A stretch of DNA of 64,000 nt from Veillonella sp. Lineage in GTDB: Bacteria > Bacillota > Negativicutes > Veillonellales > Veillonellaceae. A program made the translations under genes and the position numbers. The stretch covers positions 1,498,501-1,562,500 of the forward strand of contig NZ_JBGKFB010000001.1 in assembly GCF_041333735.1 (NCBI RefSeq), read 5' to 3'. The notes beneath the pieces are model-generated. The model worked only from the letters and a program-made list of their open reading frames with translations, was not told where the DNA came from and made no database searches. Positions 1 to 7,354 of this stretch are shown here, piece by piece. The number at the start of each line of letters is the position of its first letter. Within the stretch, counting starts at the first letter, position 1.

Positions 1-1
1 T

Positions 2-370
2 AAAGCTATCAACCCAGTGCTAGAACCATTGGGGTTTGATTGGAAAATGGGCCTATCATTAGTAGCTGGTTTGGCGGCTAAAGAGGTTGTTATCTCAACA
101 TTAGGTACTGTCTATGCTGTTGGTGGTGATGATCAAAATCCAGCTCCATTGACTGATTACCTACAAAATGATCCAAGCTTCTCACCATTGATTGCATTAA
201 CAATGATGTTGTTCGTATTAATTTACCCACCTTGTTTGGCAACATTAGCCGTTATCAAACGTGAAACAGGTTCTTGGAAATGGGTTGCATTCATGTTCTT
301 CTATGAAAATACATTTGCTTGGATTGCATGTTTCATCTTCTATAACATAGGTCGCGCATTAGGTTTCTAA
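2..370 (+). CDS. feoB: Ferrous iron transporter FeoB, C-terminal part (5' truncated by window edge)
   Basis: Only the last ~122 codons are present; the reading frame is open from base 2 and ends in TAA at 368-370. The fragment contains the AAKEVVISTLGTVY segment typical of the C-terminal membrane domain of FeoB, followed by hydrophobic helices (around LIALTMMLFVLIYPPC and FFYENTFAWIACFIFYNIG). FeoB is the inner-membrane Fe2+ uptake protein, with a cytosolic GTPase domain that lies outside this window. The next gene downstream encodes a FeoB-associated Cys-rich peptide, which supports the assignment. Family assignment is confident; completeness of the gene cannot be judged. Confidence 0.9.
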   Translation, partial: KAINPVLEPLGFDWKMGLSLVAGLAAKEVVISTLGTVYAVGGDDQNPAPLTDYLQNDPSFSPLIALTMMLFVLIYPPCLATLAVIKRETGSWKWVAFMFFYENTFAWIACFIFYNIGRALGF

Positions 371-379
371 TCTAGAATC

Positions 380-399
380 GCTAAATAGGAGAGTTTAGC
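380..399 (+). terminator. Weak hairpin after feoB
   Basis: GCTAAA and TTTAGC pair across an 8-nt loop just after the feoB stop. Only a short T-rich stretch (CACTTTTAG) follows, so this is at best a weak terminator. Confidence 0.3.
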
Positions 400-471
400 C
401 ACTTTTAGATACTTTGAACAAAAATGAATAGAAAAAATGCGATTTTGTTATAAGTAATTTAAAAATAATAC

Positions 472-485
472 TTGATAATTATCAA
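472..485. promoter_or_regulatory. Fur-box-like palindrome
   Basis: TTGATAATTATCAA is a perfect 14-bp palindrome that resembles the core of Fur boxes (GATAATnATTATC type). A further GATAATGA follows at about 500-507. It lies between feoB and the Cys-rich peptide/P-type ATPase genes, which makes iron-dependent repression of the downstream genes plausible. This is a motif-based inference. Confidence 0.55.
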
Positions 486-601
486 TATTCGTGGTTAAAT
501 GATAATGAGAAAAAGGAAATATCCTTTAGATATTGCTTTTATCTTATTTATCACTAAGACACATATTGTAATTTAGTAGATATTGAGAAAGAGGCATAAT
601 A

Positions 602-808
602 ATGGATAATCTTGTTATAGGACTCATAGTTGTATTAGCAATAGCTTATATCGGCAATAAATTTTACAAACAAATGTCTGGTAAAGGTGGCTGCGGCTGT
701 GGTGGCGGTGGCTCCAATTCTAGCTCTAAGAAATCTTCTGGTTGCGGTGGTAACTGCAGCTGCGATGGTTCCAACAAGGCACTAGGCATTAAACGTACAG
801 CTAAGTAA
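602..808 (+). CDS. FeoB-associated Cys-rich membrane peptide
   Basis: A 68-residue protein with one N-terminal membrane helix (about residues 4-20, LVIGLIVVLAIAYIG). A Gly/Ser/Cys-rich tail follows, with CGCGGGG and CGGNCSC clusters. This architecture is that of the small FeoB-associated Cys-rich membrane proteins found next to feoB in Firmicutes; their exact function is not settled, and a metal-relay role is usually supposed. AGAAAGAGG lies upstream of the ATG. It sits about 230 bp after feoB, downstream of the Fur-box-like palindrome, so it may be transcribed separately from feoB. Confidence 0.8.
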   Translation: MDNLVIGLIVVLAIAYIGNKFYKQMSGKGGCGCGGGGSNSSSKKSSGCGGNCSCDGSNKALGIKRTAK

Positions 809-825
809 GCTAATACGAATTCTGA

Positions 826-865
826 TTTTGAAAGAGGGGTCTCTATAATGGCTCCTCTTTTCAAA
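826..865 (+). terminator. Possible terminator hairpin
   Basis: TTTGAAAGAGG pairs with CCTCTTTTCAAA around a ~15-nt loop after the Cys-rich peptide gene. The T-run is part of the stem rather than 3' of it, so termination would be partial at most. Confidence 0.35.
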
Positions 866-912
866 TATAGTAATTAAATTTTTTATCATATTTAGTAGAA
901 AGGAATATTATC

Positions 913-1173
913 ATGTTCAACATCGATCAAAAAAATCTTAAAAACGCTAACTTATTCGCAGCAGGTCTTGCATTGGGTACTGTAGGTCTTAAAGTTTTAA
1001 CTTCTAAAGATGCTAAAAAAGTATATGCTGGTATCGTAGCAGCTGGCCTTCGCGCTAAAGAAACTGTATTAGAAACAGCTGAAAAAGTACAAGCATCCGC
1101 ATCTGACGTATTGGCAGAAGCTCAAGAAATCAACGAAGCACGCAACGAAGAAATCTTTGAAGAAAACAAATAA
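913..1173 (+). CDS. DUF6110-like small protein next to P-type ATPase
   Basis: An 86-residue protein. Residues ~10-30 are hydrophobic (ANLFAAGLALGTVGLKVL), then comes a KDAKK turn, a second Ala/Gly-rich segment (VYAGIVAAGLRAKETV), and an acidic amphipathic helix to the C-terminus. It resembles the DUF6110 proteins encoded beside heavy-metal P1B ATPases in anaerobic Firmicutes. The gene ends 16 bp before the ATPase gene and has its own Shine-Dalgarno (GTAGAAAGGAATATT). From memory of the C. difficile fez operon I suspect a FezA-like ferrosome membrane component, but that equivalence needs a sequence comparison. Confidence 0.65.
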   Translation: MFNIDQKNLKNANLFAAGLALGTVGLKVLTSKDAKKVYAGIVAAGLRAKETVLETAEKVQASASDVLAEAQEINEARNEEIFEENK

Positions 1174-1189
1174 TTAGAGGATTGCACAT

Positions 1190-3328
1190 ATGTTACAATT
1201 TTCTGTAGTAAAAAAACTCAGAAATCGCTTGCATGTTAAGGTTACAGGTCATCGTTTTACAGAGGCTGAAGCAGCTTATGTAGAGGATACATTGCTCCTT
1301 AATGATGCAATTGTAGATGTAACCTTCTACACTCGCAGCAATCAAGTTGCCATTAAACATACTGGCGATGTTGATGCTGTGCGTGAAGCAGTGCTAGGTC
1401 TACGCGATTTAGACTTGTCCGAAGCACCTGCTTTGAACGAATATTCTCCACGCTTGGTAAATAAAAAATACCGTGAAATGATGATCAATCGCACTGCACT
1501 TTACTTAGGTAAAAAAGCAGTGTTGCCTGCACCAATTGCAGCTGCATGGGCATGGTTTGATGGTATTAAATTTATCGGCAAAGCCATTAAAACATTGTGG
1601 CAACGTAAGTTAACTGTCGAAGTACTTGATGGTGTAGCTATTGGTGCTGCATTACTTCAAAAAGATTATCCTACAGCTGGCGCTGTTATGTACCTATTAG
1701 GTATTGGCGATATCTTAGAAGAATGGACTCACCGTAAATCCGTATTGAATCTTGCTCAAAGCATGTCCTTAAACGTAGATAAAGTATGGGTTTTAGTTGA
1801 TGATATTGAAGTGAGCAAGCCAGTTAACGAAGTTGTTGCAGGCGATCAAATTATCATTCGCCAAGGCGAAGTGATTCCATTGGATGGCGTCGTTATCGAT
1901 GGTGTTGTTCTTGTTAATGAAAGCTCCATGACTGGTGAACCAGAAGCGGTTCGTCGCGATCAAGACAGTTCTGTATATGCTGGTACTGTTGTTGAAGACG
2001 GTAAAGCTATTGTCGAAGTACGTAGCACATCCAAAACATCTCGTTACGAAAAAATCGTTAACCTCATTGAAGAGTCTGAACAAATGAAATCCGGTATGGA
2101 ACAACAAGCATACCGCATGGCTGATAAATTAGTTCCAATTAGCTTTATTGGTGCTGGTTTAACATACTTGTTGACTCGTAATGTAATGAAAGCATTGTCT
2201 TTCGTAATGGTTGACTTCTCTTGTGCTCTTAAATTATCCATTCCATTAGCAGTACTTTCCGCTATGCAAGAAGCATCTAAACGCGGTATCACTGTTAAAG
2301 GTGGTAAATTCTTAGAACAAATTGCACAAGCAGATATGATTGTATTCGATAAAACAGGTACTCTTACAAAAGCAGAACCTGAGTTTGAACAAATCATTCC
2401 ATTTAATGGTCATGATGCAGATGAAATGTTAAAATTGGCTGCATGTATTGAGGAACATTTCCCTCATTCCATGGCAAAAGCAATTGTACGTGCTGCTAAG
2501 GATCATTCCTTGCCTCACAAGGAAATGCACTCCGACGTAGAATACGTTGTAGCTCATGGTATTGCATCTAAAGTTGGCCGCTACCGTGTACGCATTGGTA
2601 GTGCTCACTACATCTTTGATGATGAAAAAACAAAGATTCCTGCAGATGAACAAGAAAAGTTCAATAATTTACCAAATTCATCTTCCCATATTTACCTCGC
2701 TATTGGAGGTACACTAGCAGCGGTTATTTGTATTAAAGACCCTGTTCGTGAGGAAGCAAAACAAGTTATAGCTGATTTACATACATTGGGCATTAAAAAG
2801 GTTGTCATGATGACTGGCGACTCTAAACGTAATGCACAACGCGTAGCTGACGAACTCGGCATCGATGAATTGCATGCTGAAGTATTGCCAGAAGATAAAG
2901 CAGCTTATGTAAAACAAGCAAAAGCTGAAGGCTATACTGTTATGATGGTAGGGGATGGTATTAACGATTCTCCAGCAATTTCCGAAGCACATGTTGGTAT
3001 CGCTATGAATGAAGGCGCGCCAATCGCTCAAAAAATTGCAAATGTTACTATTTCTTCCGATCATCTACAAGCTCTTGTAGATTTACGCCGTATTTCTATG
3101 GCATTGATGAAACGTATCAAAGCTAATTACAATGGTATCGTTGGTTTCAATGGTGCTCTTGTTGGTGGTGGCGTACTCGGTATTATGCCGCCAAGTCAAA
3201 CAGCTTGGTTGCATAATCTATTCACATTGGGTATCGGCTTAGAAAGCATGACTCCATTGTTGAAAAAAGAAGAACCAAAGGATGCTGTTCCTACAATTGA
3301 TGTAACAGCTGACTCTGTAGTAGCTTAA
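1190..3328 (+). CDS. Heavy-metal P1B-type ATPase (candidate FezB-like iron ATPase)
   Basis: A 712-residue P-type ATPase. The phosphorylation motif DKTGTLT is at D387 and the hinge motif GDGIND at ~589; TGE in MTGEPEAV marks the actuator domain. The usual CPC metal site of the membrane domain is replaced by SCALK around C345. The N-terminus (residues ~1-75) has an HMA-like ferredoxin fold without a CxxC motif, with a basic KLRNRLHVKV strand. The hydrophobic C-terminal segment contains GIVGFNGALVGGGVLGIM. Metal specificity cannot be read directly. Position after feoB, the FeoB-associated peptide and a Fur-like box argues for iron. It is probably cotranscribed with the DUF6110-like gene (16-bp gap) and followed by a strong terminator. 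Confidence 0.85.
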   Translation: MLQFSVVKKLRNRLHVKVTGHRFTEAEAAYVEDTLLLNDAIVDVTFYTRSNQVAIKHTGDVDAVREAVLGLRDLDLSEAPALNEYSPRLVNKKYREMMINRTALYLGKKAVLPAPIAAAWAWFDGIKFIGKAIKTLWQRKLTVEVLDGVAIGAALLQKDYPTAGAVMYLLGIGDILEEWTHRKSVLNLAQSMSLNVDKVWVLVDDIEVSKPVNEVVAGDQIIIRQGEVIPLDGVVIDGVVLVNESSMTGEPEAVRRDQDSSVYAGTVVEDGKAIVEVRSTSKTSRYEKIVNLIEESEQMKSGMEQQAYRMADKLVPISFIGAGLTYLLTRNVMKALSFVMVDFSCALKLSIPLAVLSAMQEASKRGITVKGGKFLEQIAQADMIVFDKTGTLTKAEPEFEQIIPFNGHDADEMLKLAACIEEHFPHSMAKAIVRAAKDHSLPHKEMHSDVEYVVAHGIASKVGRYRVRIGSAHYIFDDEKTKIPADEQEKFNNLPNSSSHIYLAIGGTLAAVICIKDPVREEAKQVIADLHTLGIKKVVMMTGDSKRNAQRVADELGIDELHAEVLPEDKAAYVKQAKAEGYTVMMVGDGINDSPAISEAHVGIAMNEGAPIAQKIANVTISSDHLQALVDLRRISMALMKRIKANYNGIVGFNGALVGGGVLGIMPPSQTAWLHNLFTLGIGLESMTPLLKKEEPKDAVPTIDVTADSVVA

Positions 3329-3332
3329 TTAG

Positions 3333-3380
3333 AAACCTCCATATAAGGTATTCATTTACCTATATGGAGGTTTTTCTTTT
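3333..3380 (+). terminator. Rho-independent terminator
   Basis: A 13-bp stem (AAACCTCCATATA / TATATGGAGGTTT) with a 15-nt loop is followed by TTCTTTTTT. It ends the P-type ATPase transcription unit. Confidence 0.9.
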
Positions 3381-3443
3381 TTGATGACATTTATCTATGA
3401 TTATTGTAAAATACAAAGAGATTACATATCATAGGAGATCTTT

Positions 3444-3848
3444 ATGAACACATTAATGGATATTTGTAAAAGATCCATCTACTTGAATCTATTTATCGTA
3501 GTAATTCCTATTATTGCGTATATGATTCATAATGGATCGAGTGCGACGGTAGCACTTGTATGGTATTTGCTTTTATCCCTAATTATGCCTTGGGCATATT
3601 TATCATTTAAAAGTAGTACCTTTGGAGATGGTAAATCGATTAGCCGTATTGCCTATGTTGTAAGTTGGATTATAATCCATGGCATTAGCTATAAAGGTAT
3701 TTTTCTCGGTGTAGATTTATCGATGTTATGGGGCTGGCCTACAGCAGGCCGAGATGTAGCTTTCTTAGTAGCTATGTATATCGGTGTTACTATTAGCTTG
3801 ATCTTAGCGTATGGTCTTACTCGCTTAGTGGGAGGCCGTAATGAATAA
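3444..3848 (+). CDS. Small integral membrane protein of unknown function
   Basis: A 134-residue, strongly hydrophobic protein with about four predicted membrane segments (roughly 12-30, 36-54, 66-86 and 105-128). I recognise no family motif. An AGGAGATC Shine-Dalgarno sits just before the ATG at 3444. It overlaps the next membrane-protein gene by 8 bp, so the two are translationally coupled and may form a complex. The C-terminus (RLVGGRNE) is probably cytosolic. Both genes precede an ECF transporter S-component, but nothing in the sequence links them functionally. Confidence 0.6.
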   Translation: MNTLMDICKRSIYLNLFIVVIPIIAYMIHNGSSATVALVWYLLLSLIMPWAYLSFKSSTFGDGKSISRIAYVVSWIIIHGISYKGIFLGVDLSMLWGWPTAGRDVAFLVAMYIGVTISLILAYGLTRLVGGRNE

Positions 3849-4683
3849 GAGTTTCTGGTTATTTACTATTGTTTGTGCTTTATTTGTAAGTGCTGTAACG
3901 ACAGTTCTTACTTTGAGTGGAGCATTAGCGTTACCTATATTAGTATTCCCTGTATTGTCTCTTGTAATACCGCTCATGGTGCGTAGACTTAAGAATGCTA
4001 AATTTAACGACGACCTACCATTGAGCATGGGCTATCATGCATATAGTTGGGCTTGGTGGACAGTATTTTCATTTCTTCATACGCCCTTTAGCTTTACTAC
4101 AGAGAATGGAATTGTAACAGCATTTCTTCTTTTCGTAGTGTATTTTATCGTTCAAGTACTCATTGAACTTTGTGGTCTGTTGGCAACTAAGTTTTTCAAT
4201 CGAAATCATCGATGGGGCATGGTAGATGAAGCCCTTGATATAATCGGGTATACTATACCAATCCCATTTTTATATATTGGTTCGCTTCTGTATATTGATT
4301 TACAGGATCCAATGGTATACTTCATGTATGCATCATCAATGAATGTAAATATACTGTTTGCAGAATTTGTGTTGTTGCTTATATCTTTATTGGTATTTGT
4401 ATTTTATTTATATCCAAGAGATATAGCATATAGAGGCATACGATTATTTCGCATTGTTTTAACCGCTGCTTTATGGCTTGCTATGAATGCCCATATTTTA
4501 TACGGTGGTTATATTCCAGAATTTATTGTATCTTTAGTTCCCACCGTTTTCCCAACGTATCAAGGTAATCCGCTCGTGTTTGTTACTCCCACTTTATTAG
4601 AAGCTGGCATGACAGGTGTAGCCGTGATTTTAGGTGCATTGGTAGAGCGTGGTATAATTTCACGACGCCGTGAACGTATTTAA
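3841..4683 (+). CDS. Polytopic membrane protein of unknown function
   Basis: A 280-residue protein with about seven or eight hydrophobic segments. Between them are short basic cytosolic loops (MVRRLKNAK, KFFNRNHRW) and a basic C-terminus (RGIISRRRERI). No catalytic or transporter motif is recognisable. It starts inside the preceding membrane-protein gene (8-bp overlap) and ends about 50 bp before the ECF S-component gene. The pair looks like a two-subunit membrane unit; a permease or an enzyme of lipid or cell-envelope metabolism are equally possible. Confidence 0.6.
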   Translation: MNKSFWLFTIVCALFVSAVTTVLTLSGALALPILVFPVLSLVIPLMVRRLKNAKFNDDLPLSMGYHAYSWAWWTVFSFLHTPFSFTTENGIVTAFLLFVVYFIVQVLIELCGLLATKFFNRNHRWGMVDEALDIIGYTIPIPFLYIGSLLYIDLQDPMVYFMYASSMNVNILFAEFVLLLISLLVFVFYLYPRDIAYRGIRLFRIVLTAALWLAMNAHILYGGYIPEFIVSLVPTVFPTYQGNPLVFVTPTLLEAGMTGVAVILGALVERGIISRRRERI

Positions 4684-4732
4684 TTTCTAGTTTCGACTTA
4701 TATCCGTAAGGAATGAGAGCGAAGGAGGATCT

Positions 4733-5533
4733 ATGAACAACATTGAACGTCCAGTGGATGATAACTCAACTGTATCAATCCAAGACAATGAAAAACTGAA
4801 GCAAGTTGAACGTAAAGAGACCAAAAAGCAGAAGAAGAGTGGCATTACGATTCGCGAATTAACAATTATTGGTCTATTAGCGGGGATTACTATTGCATTA
4901 GGTGTTTCTGGCTATGGTATTATTCCATTAGGCCCGCTTAATGTAACTACCTTGCATGTACCGACACTTATTGGTGCTATCGTAGAGGGTCCTAAAGTGG
5001 GTGCTTTTGTAGGCTTCATCTTTGGTTGCTATAGCTTGTGGCAAAATATTACAGCACCTAATATTTTATCCCCTCTATTTATTAATCCAATTATTTCTGT
5101 GCTACCACGTATATTGTTCCCAGTATTAGCATATTTAGTATATTTACTATTATGGAAAGCACCGCAAGGTCCACGCATCATCGTATCTGCTTTCATGGGT
5201 ACCGTATTCCATACAATTATGGTTATGGGACTTATTTTCTTACTTTACGCAGATATGTTTGCTGTTAAAATGAATCTTAGCCCAGATCAAGTATTAGGGT
5301 CTATTGTATTCTTATCTGTTACACATGGTATTCCAGAAGCAGTGTTTGCTGCTGTTATTGTGACACCAGTTGCAATGGCATTGAGAAAGGTATTACGTAA
5401 GGATACGCCAAAGAAATCAAAATCTGAGGATGTTACATCTACTACAGCAACAACAGGTGCAGCAAATACAAATAAATCTGCAACTGTAGAAGTAAATGAA
5501 ACGAAACCTGTAGAAGAAAACATAACTAAATAG
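4733..5533 (+). CDS. ECF transporter S (substrate-binding) component
   Basis: A 266-residue protein. After a charged, Lys/Glu-rich cytosolic N-terminus (~1-40), a six-helix membrane domain begins with ITIRELTIIGLLAGITIALG. This matches the start of ECF S-components, including the helix-1 Ala/Gly-rich region used to dock with EcfT. The PLGPLNVTTLHVPTLIGAI and GAFVGFIFGCYSLWQN stretches are typical of the uncharacterised ECF S family (pfam12822-like). The C-terminal ~50 residues are Thr/Ala/Glu-rich and probably disordered. No EcfA or EcfT genes are in the window, so it probably shares a module encoded elsewhere. Substrate is unknown. Confidence 0.75.
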   Translation: MNNIERPVDDNSTVSIQDNEKLKQVERKETKKQKKSGITIRELTIIGLLAGITIALGVSGYGIIPLGPLNVTTLHVPTLIGAIVEGPKVGAFVGFIFGCYSLWQNITAPNILSPLFINPIISVLPRILFPVLAYLVYLLLWKAPQGPRIIVSAFMGTVFHTIMVMGLIFLLYADMFAVKMNLSPDQVLGSIVFLSVTHGIPEAVFAAVIVTPVAMALRKVLRKDTPKKSKSEDVTSTTATTGAANTNKSATVEVNETKPVEENITK

Positions 5534-5536
5534 TAT

Positions 5537-5566
5537 TTTACAGGCTTTTCATAAATATGATAAAAT
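5537..5566 (+). promoter_or_regulatory. Promoter of the SCIFF peptide gene
   Basis: TTTACA (5537-5542), an 18-bp spacer, then TAAAAT (5561-5566) with an extended -10 TG one base upstream. It lies 35 bp before the SCIFF peptide ATG. Confidence 0.55.
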
Positions 5567-5600
5567 AAATATCATTCGATAAGTATTGAGGAGGATAACC

Positions 5601-5744
5601 ATGGCTAAACGTATTCGTACTATCAACACTGAATCCTTACAAAAAACTGCTAAAACTGGCGGTTGTGGGGAATGTCAAACATCTTGCCAATCTGCTTGCA
5701 AAACAAGCTGCACAGTTGGTAACCAAGTTTGCAAACAAAAATAA
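5601..5744 (+). CDS. scfA: Six-cysteine SCIFF peptide precursor (ranthipeptide)
   Basis: A 47-residue gene. The peptide starts MAKRIRTINTESLQKTAKTG and carries six cysteines at positions 22, 25, 29, 33, 37 and 44, including GGCGECQTSCQSACKTSC. This fits the SCIFF definition (six cysteines in about forty-five residues). Thr and Ser residues lie between the cysteines, where the radical-SAM maturase forms thioether crosslinks in characterised relatives. GAGGAGG precedes the ATG. The maturase gene follows directly, which makes the identification firm. The mature product's role is not known for certain in any organism; a signalling or quorum role has been proposed in clostridia. Confidence 0.93.
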   Translation: MAKRIRTINTESLQKTAKTGGCGECQTSCQSACKTSCTVGNQVCKQK

Positions 5745-5749
5745 TAAAG

Positions 5750-5773
5750 AGGCTCGCTTAGCGGGCCTTTTTT
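5750..5773 (+). terminator. Terminator between SCIFF peptide and maturase genes
   Basis: AGGCTCGC pairs with GCGGGCCT (one G-T pair) around a TTA loop, followed directly by TTTTT. It should separate a highly expressed peptide transcript from the maturase. Confidence 0.85.
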
Positions 5774-5848
5774 ATTTATGTTTTTAATACATACCTTGTA
5801 TGGTATATCTTTATGACTCTTTTCATAACGTTTAGCGTTGAAATGTGG

Positions 5849-5885
5849 TACAATTATCTAGAAAGTTCTATATAGTAGAACTTTT
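5849..5885 (+). promoter_or_regulatory. Putative maturase promoter (-10) and leader hairpin
   Basis: An extended -10 element TGGTACAAT (core TACAAT at 5849-5854) is followed by a 9-bp perfect hairpin (AAAGTTCTA / TAGAACTTT, 5862-5884) and TTTT, just upstream of the maturase Shine-Dalgarno. No good -35 is visible. The hairpin could reduce read-through into the maturase or stabilise its mRNA. Confidence 0.4.
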
Positions 5886-5910
5886 ACCATACATATTATT
5901 TGGAGGTACC

Positions 5911-7320
5911 ATGTTAGAATTAAAACCAATGATCCATAAGTTTCGGATGAAGGATAACTATTACTGCTTAGATGTAAATAGCGGTATCATTCACGTTATC
6001 GACGAACTCATTGATAGAGTTCTTGACATATATGATGGCACTAATCGCGATGCAGTACATGCTGCTTTAGATGCTAAAGAAGATGCAGTAGAACTCGATG
6101 AGATTATGGACGAGTTAGATGAGCTCATTAAGGCAGAGCAATTGTTTGCGCCTATGAGTAAAGAGTTTAAGCTTGTAGTAGGTGAAAAACCTATTGTTAA
6201 GGCTTTGTGTTTAAATATTGCTCATGATTGTAATTTAGCATGTAAATACTGTTTTGCTAGCCAAGGTGATTACGGCGGTGTTAAACGCGAGTTAATGAGC
6301 TTTGATGTGGCGAAGCGTGCTGTAGATTTCCTTATCAAAATGAGTGGCCCTCGTCAACATTGTGAGATTGATTTCTTTGGTGGGGAACCTTTATTAAACT
6401 GGGATGTTGTAAAACAAACCGTTGAATATATCGAATCCATTCAAGAAAAGCATAATAAGATCTTTAAGCTTACATTGACTACAAATGGCATGTTGTTAAC
6501 ACAAGATAAAATTGATTATGTAAACGAACATAAGATGAGTCTTGTATTATCTTTGGATGGTCGTGAATCCGTGCATAATGCAATGCGCCCTGTAGCGGGT
6601 AGTGGTGCTGAGTCTTATAAATATATTGCTAAAAATCTTATCAATGCTGTAAAACAACGTCATGGTCTTGAATACTATGTACGTGGTACGTATACACATA
6701 AGAATTTAGATTTTACAAAAGACGTTATGGCTATGTCTGATCTTGGCTTTGAACATTTATCCATGGAGCCTGTAGTAGGTGAAGAAGGGGACTATGTTCT
6801 TCGTGAAGAAGATTGGCCAGTTTTAGAAAAAGAATATGAAAAATTAGCAGATATTTATCTACAACGCCAATTGGAAGGTTGGGGTGAGAAGTTTAACTTC
6901 TTCCACTTCCGTATGGATTTGTATCGTGGTCCATGTATGGCTAAACGCCTTCGCGGTTGTGGGGCAGGTCATGAATATATGGCTGTTGTACCAAATGGCG
7001 ATATTTATCCATGTCACCAATTCGTAGGTAAAGATGGATACGTGCTTGGCAATGTATATGATGGTTTGAAAAATACAGAAATTCCTAAAGATTTCCGCAA
7101 TACACATGTGTTCTCTAAACCGACTTGTGCTGAATGTTGGGCGAAATTCTTCTGTTCTGGTGGCTGTCATGCTAACAATATTACATTAGGTGGCGATTTA
7201 GAAACACCTTATGAATTTGGTTGCCGTTTACAAAAGAAACGTATTGAATGCGCTATTATGATTCAAGCTGAGTTAGAACAAGCTGGCATTGATGGCAGTA
7301 TTCCTGTAGCATTAGGTTAA
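5911..7320 (+). CDS. scfB: SCIFF peptide maturase, radical SAM/SPASM (thioether-forming)
   Basis: A radical-SAM enzyme of 469 residues. The [4Fe-4S]-SAM motif CNLACKYC is at C107, C111 and C114. The SPASM region has further cysteines, including CMAKRLRGCG, PCHQF and CAECWAKFFCSGGCH (C406, C409, C415, C419), for auxiliary clusters. The N-terminal ~90 residues form the peptide-recognition (RRE-like) domain. I chose the ATG at 5911 because TTTGGAGG sits right before it. An in-frame ATG at 5845 has no ribosome site and overlaps the predicted -10. Known relatives install Cys-to-Thr/Ser-type thioether crosslinks in the SCIFF peptide, whose gene lies 167 bp upstream. Confidence 0.93.
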   Translation: MLELKPMIHKFRMKDNYYCLDVNSGIIHVIDELIDRVLDIYDGTNRDAVHAALDAKEDAVELDEIMDELDELIKAEQLFAPMSKEFKLVVGEKPIVKALCLNIAHDCNLACKYCFASQGDYGGVKRELMSFDVAKRAVDFLIKMSGPRQHCEIDFFGGEPLLNWDVVKQTVEYIESIQEKHNKIFKLTLTTNGMLLTQDKIDYVNEHKMSLVLSLDGRESVHNAMRPVAGSGAESYKYIAKNLINAVKQRHGLEYYVRGTYTHKNLDFTKDVMAMSDLGFEHLSMEPVVGEEGDYVLREEDWPVLEKEYEKLADIYLQRQLEGWGEKFNFFHFRMDLYRGPCMAKRLRGCGAGHEYMAVVPNGDIYPCHQFVGKDGYVLGNVYDGLKNTEIPKDFRNTHVFSKPTCAECWAKFFCSGGCHANNITLGGDLETPYEFGCRLQKKRIECAIMIQAELEQAGIDGSIPVALG

Positions 7321-7354
7321 TAGCCTTAATTCTCCGTCTATAGTAGGAGCTTAT

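Noticed and set aside
5845..5910. Upstream in-frame ATG that would extend the SCIFF maturase by 22 residues
   Set aside because: It overlaps the probable -10 element, has no ribosome site, and a GGAGG lies directly before the 5911 ATG.
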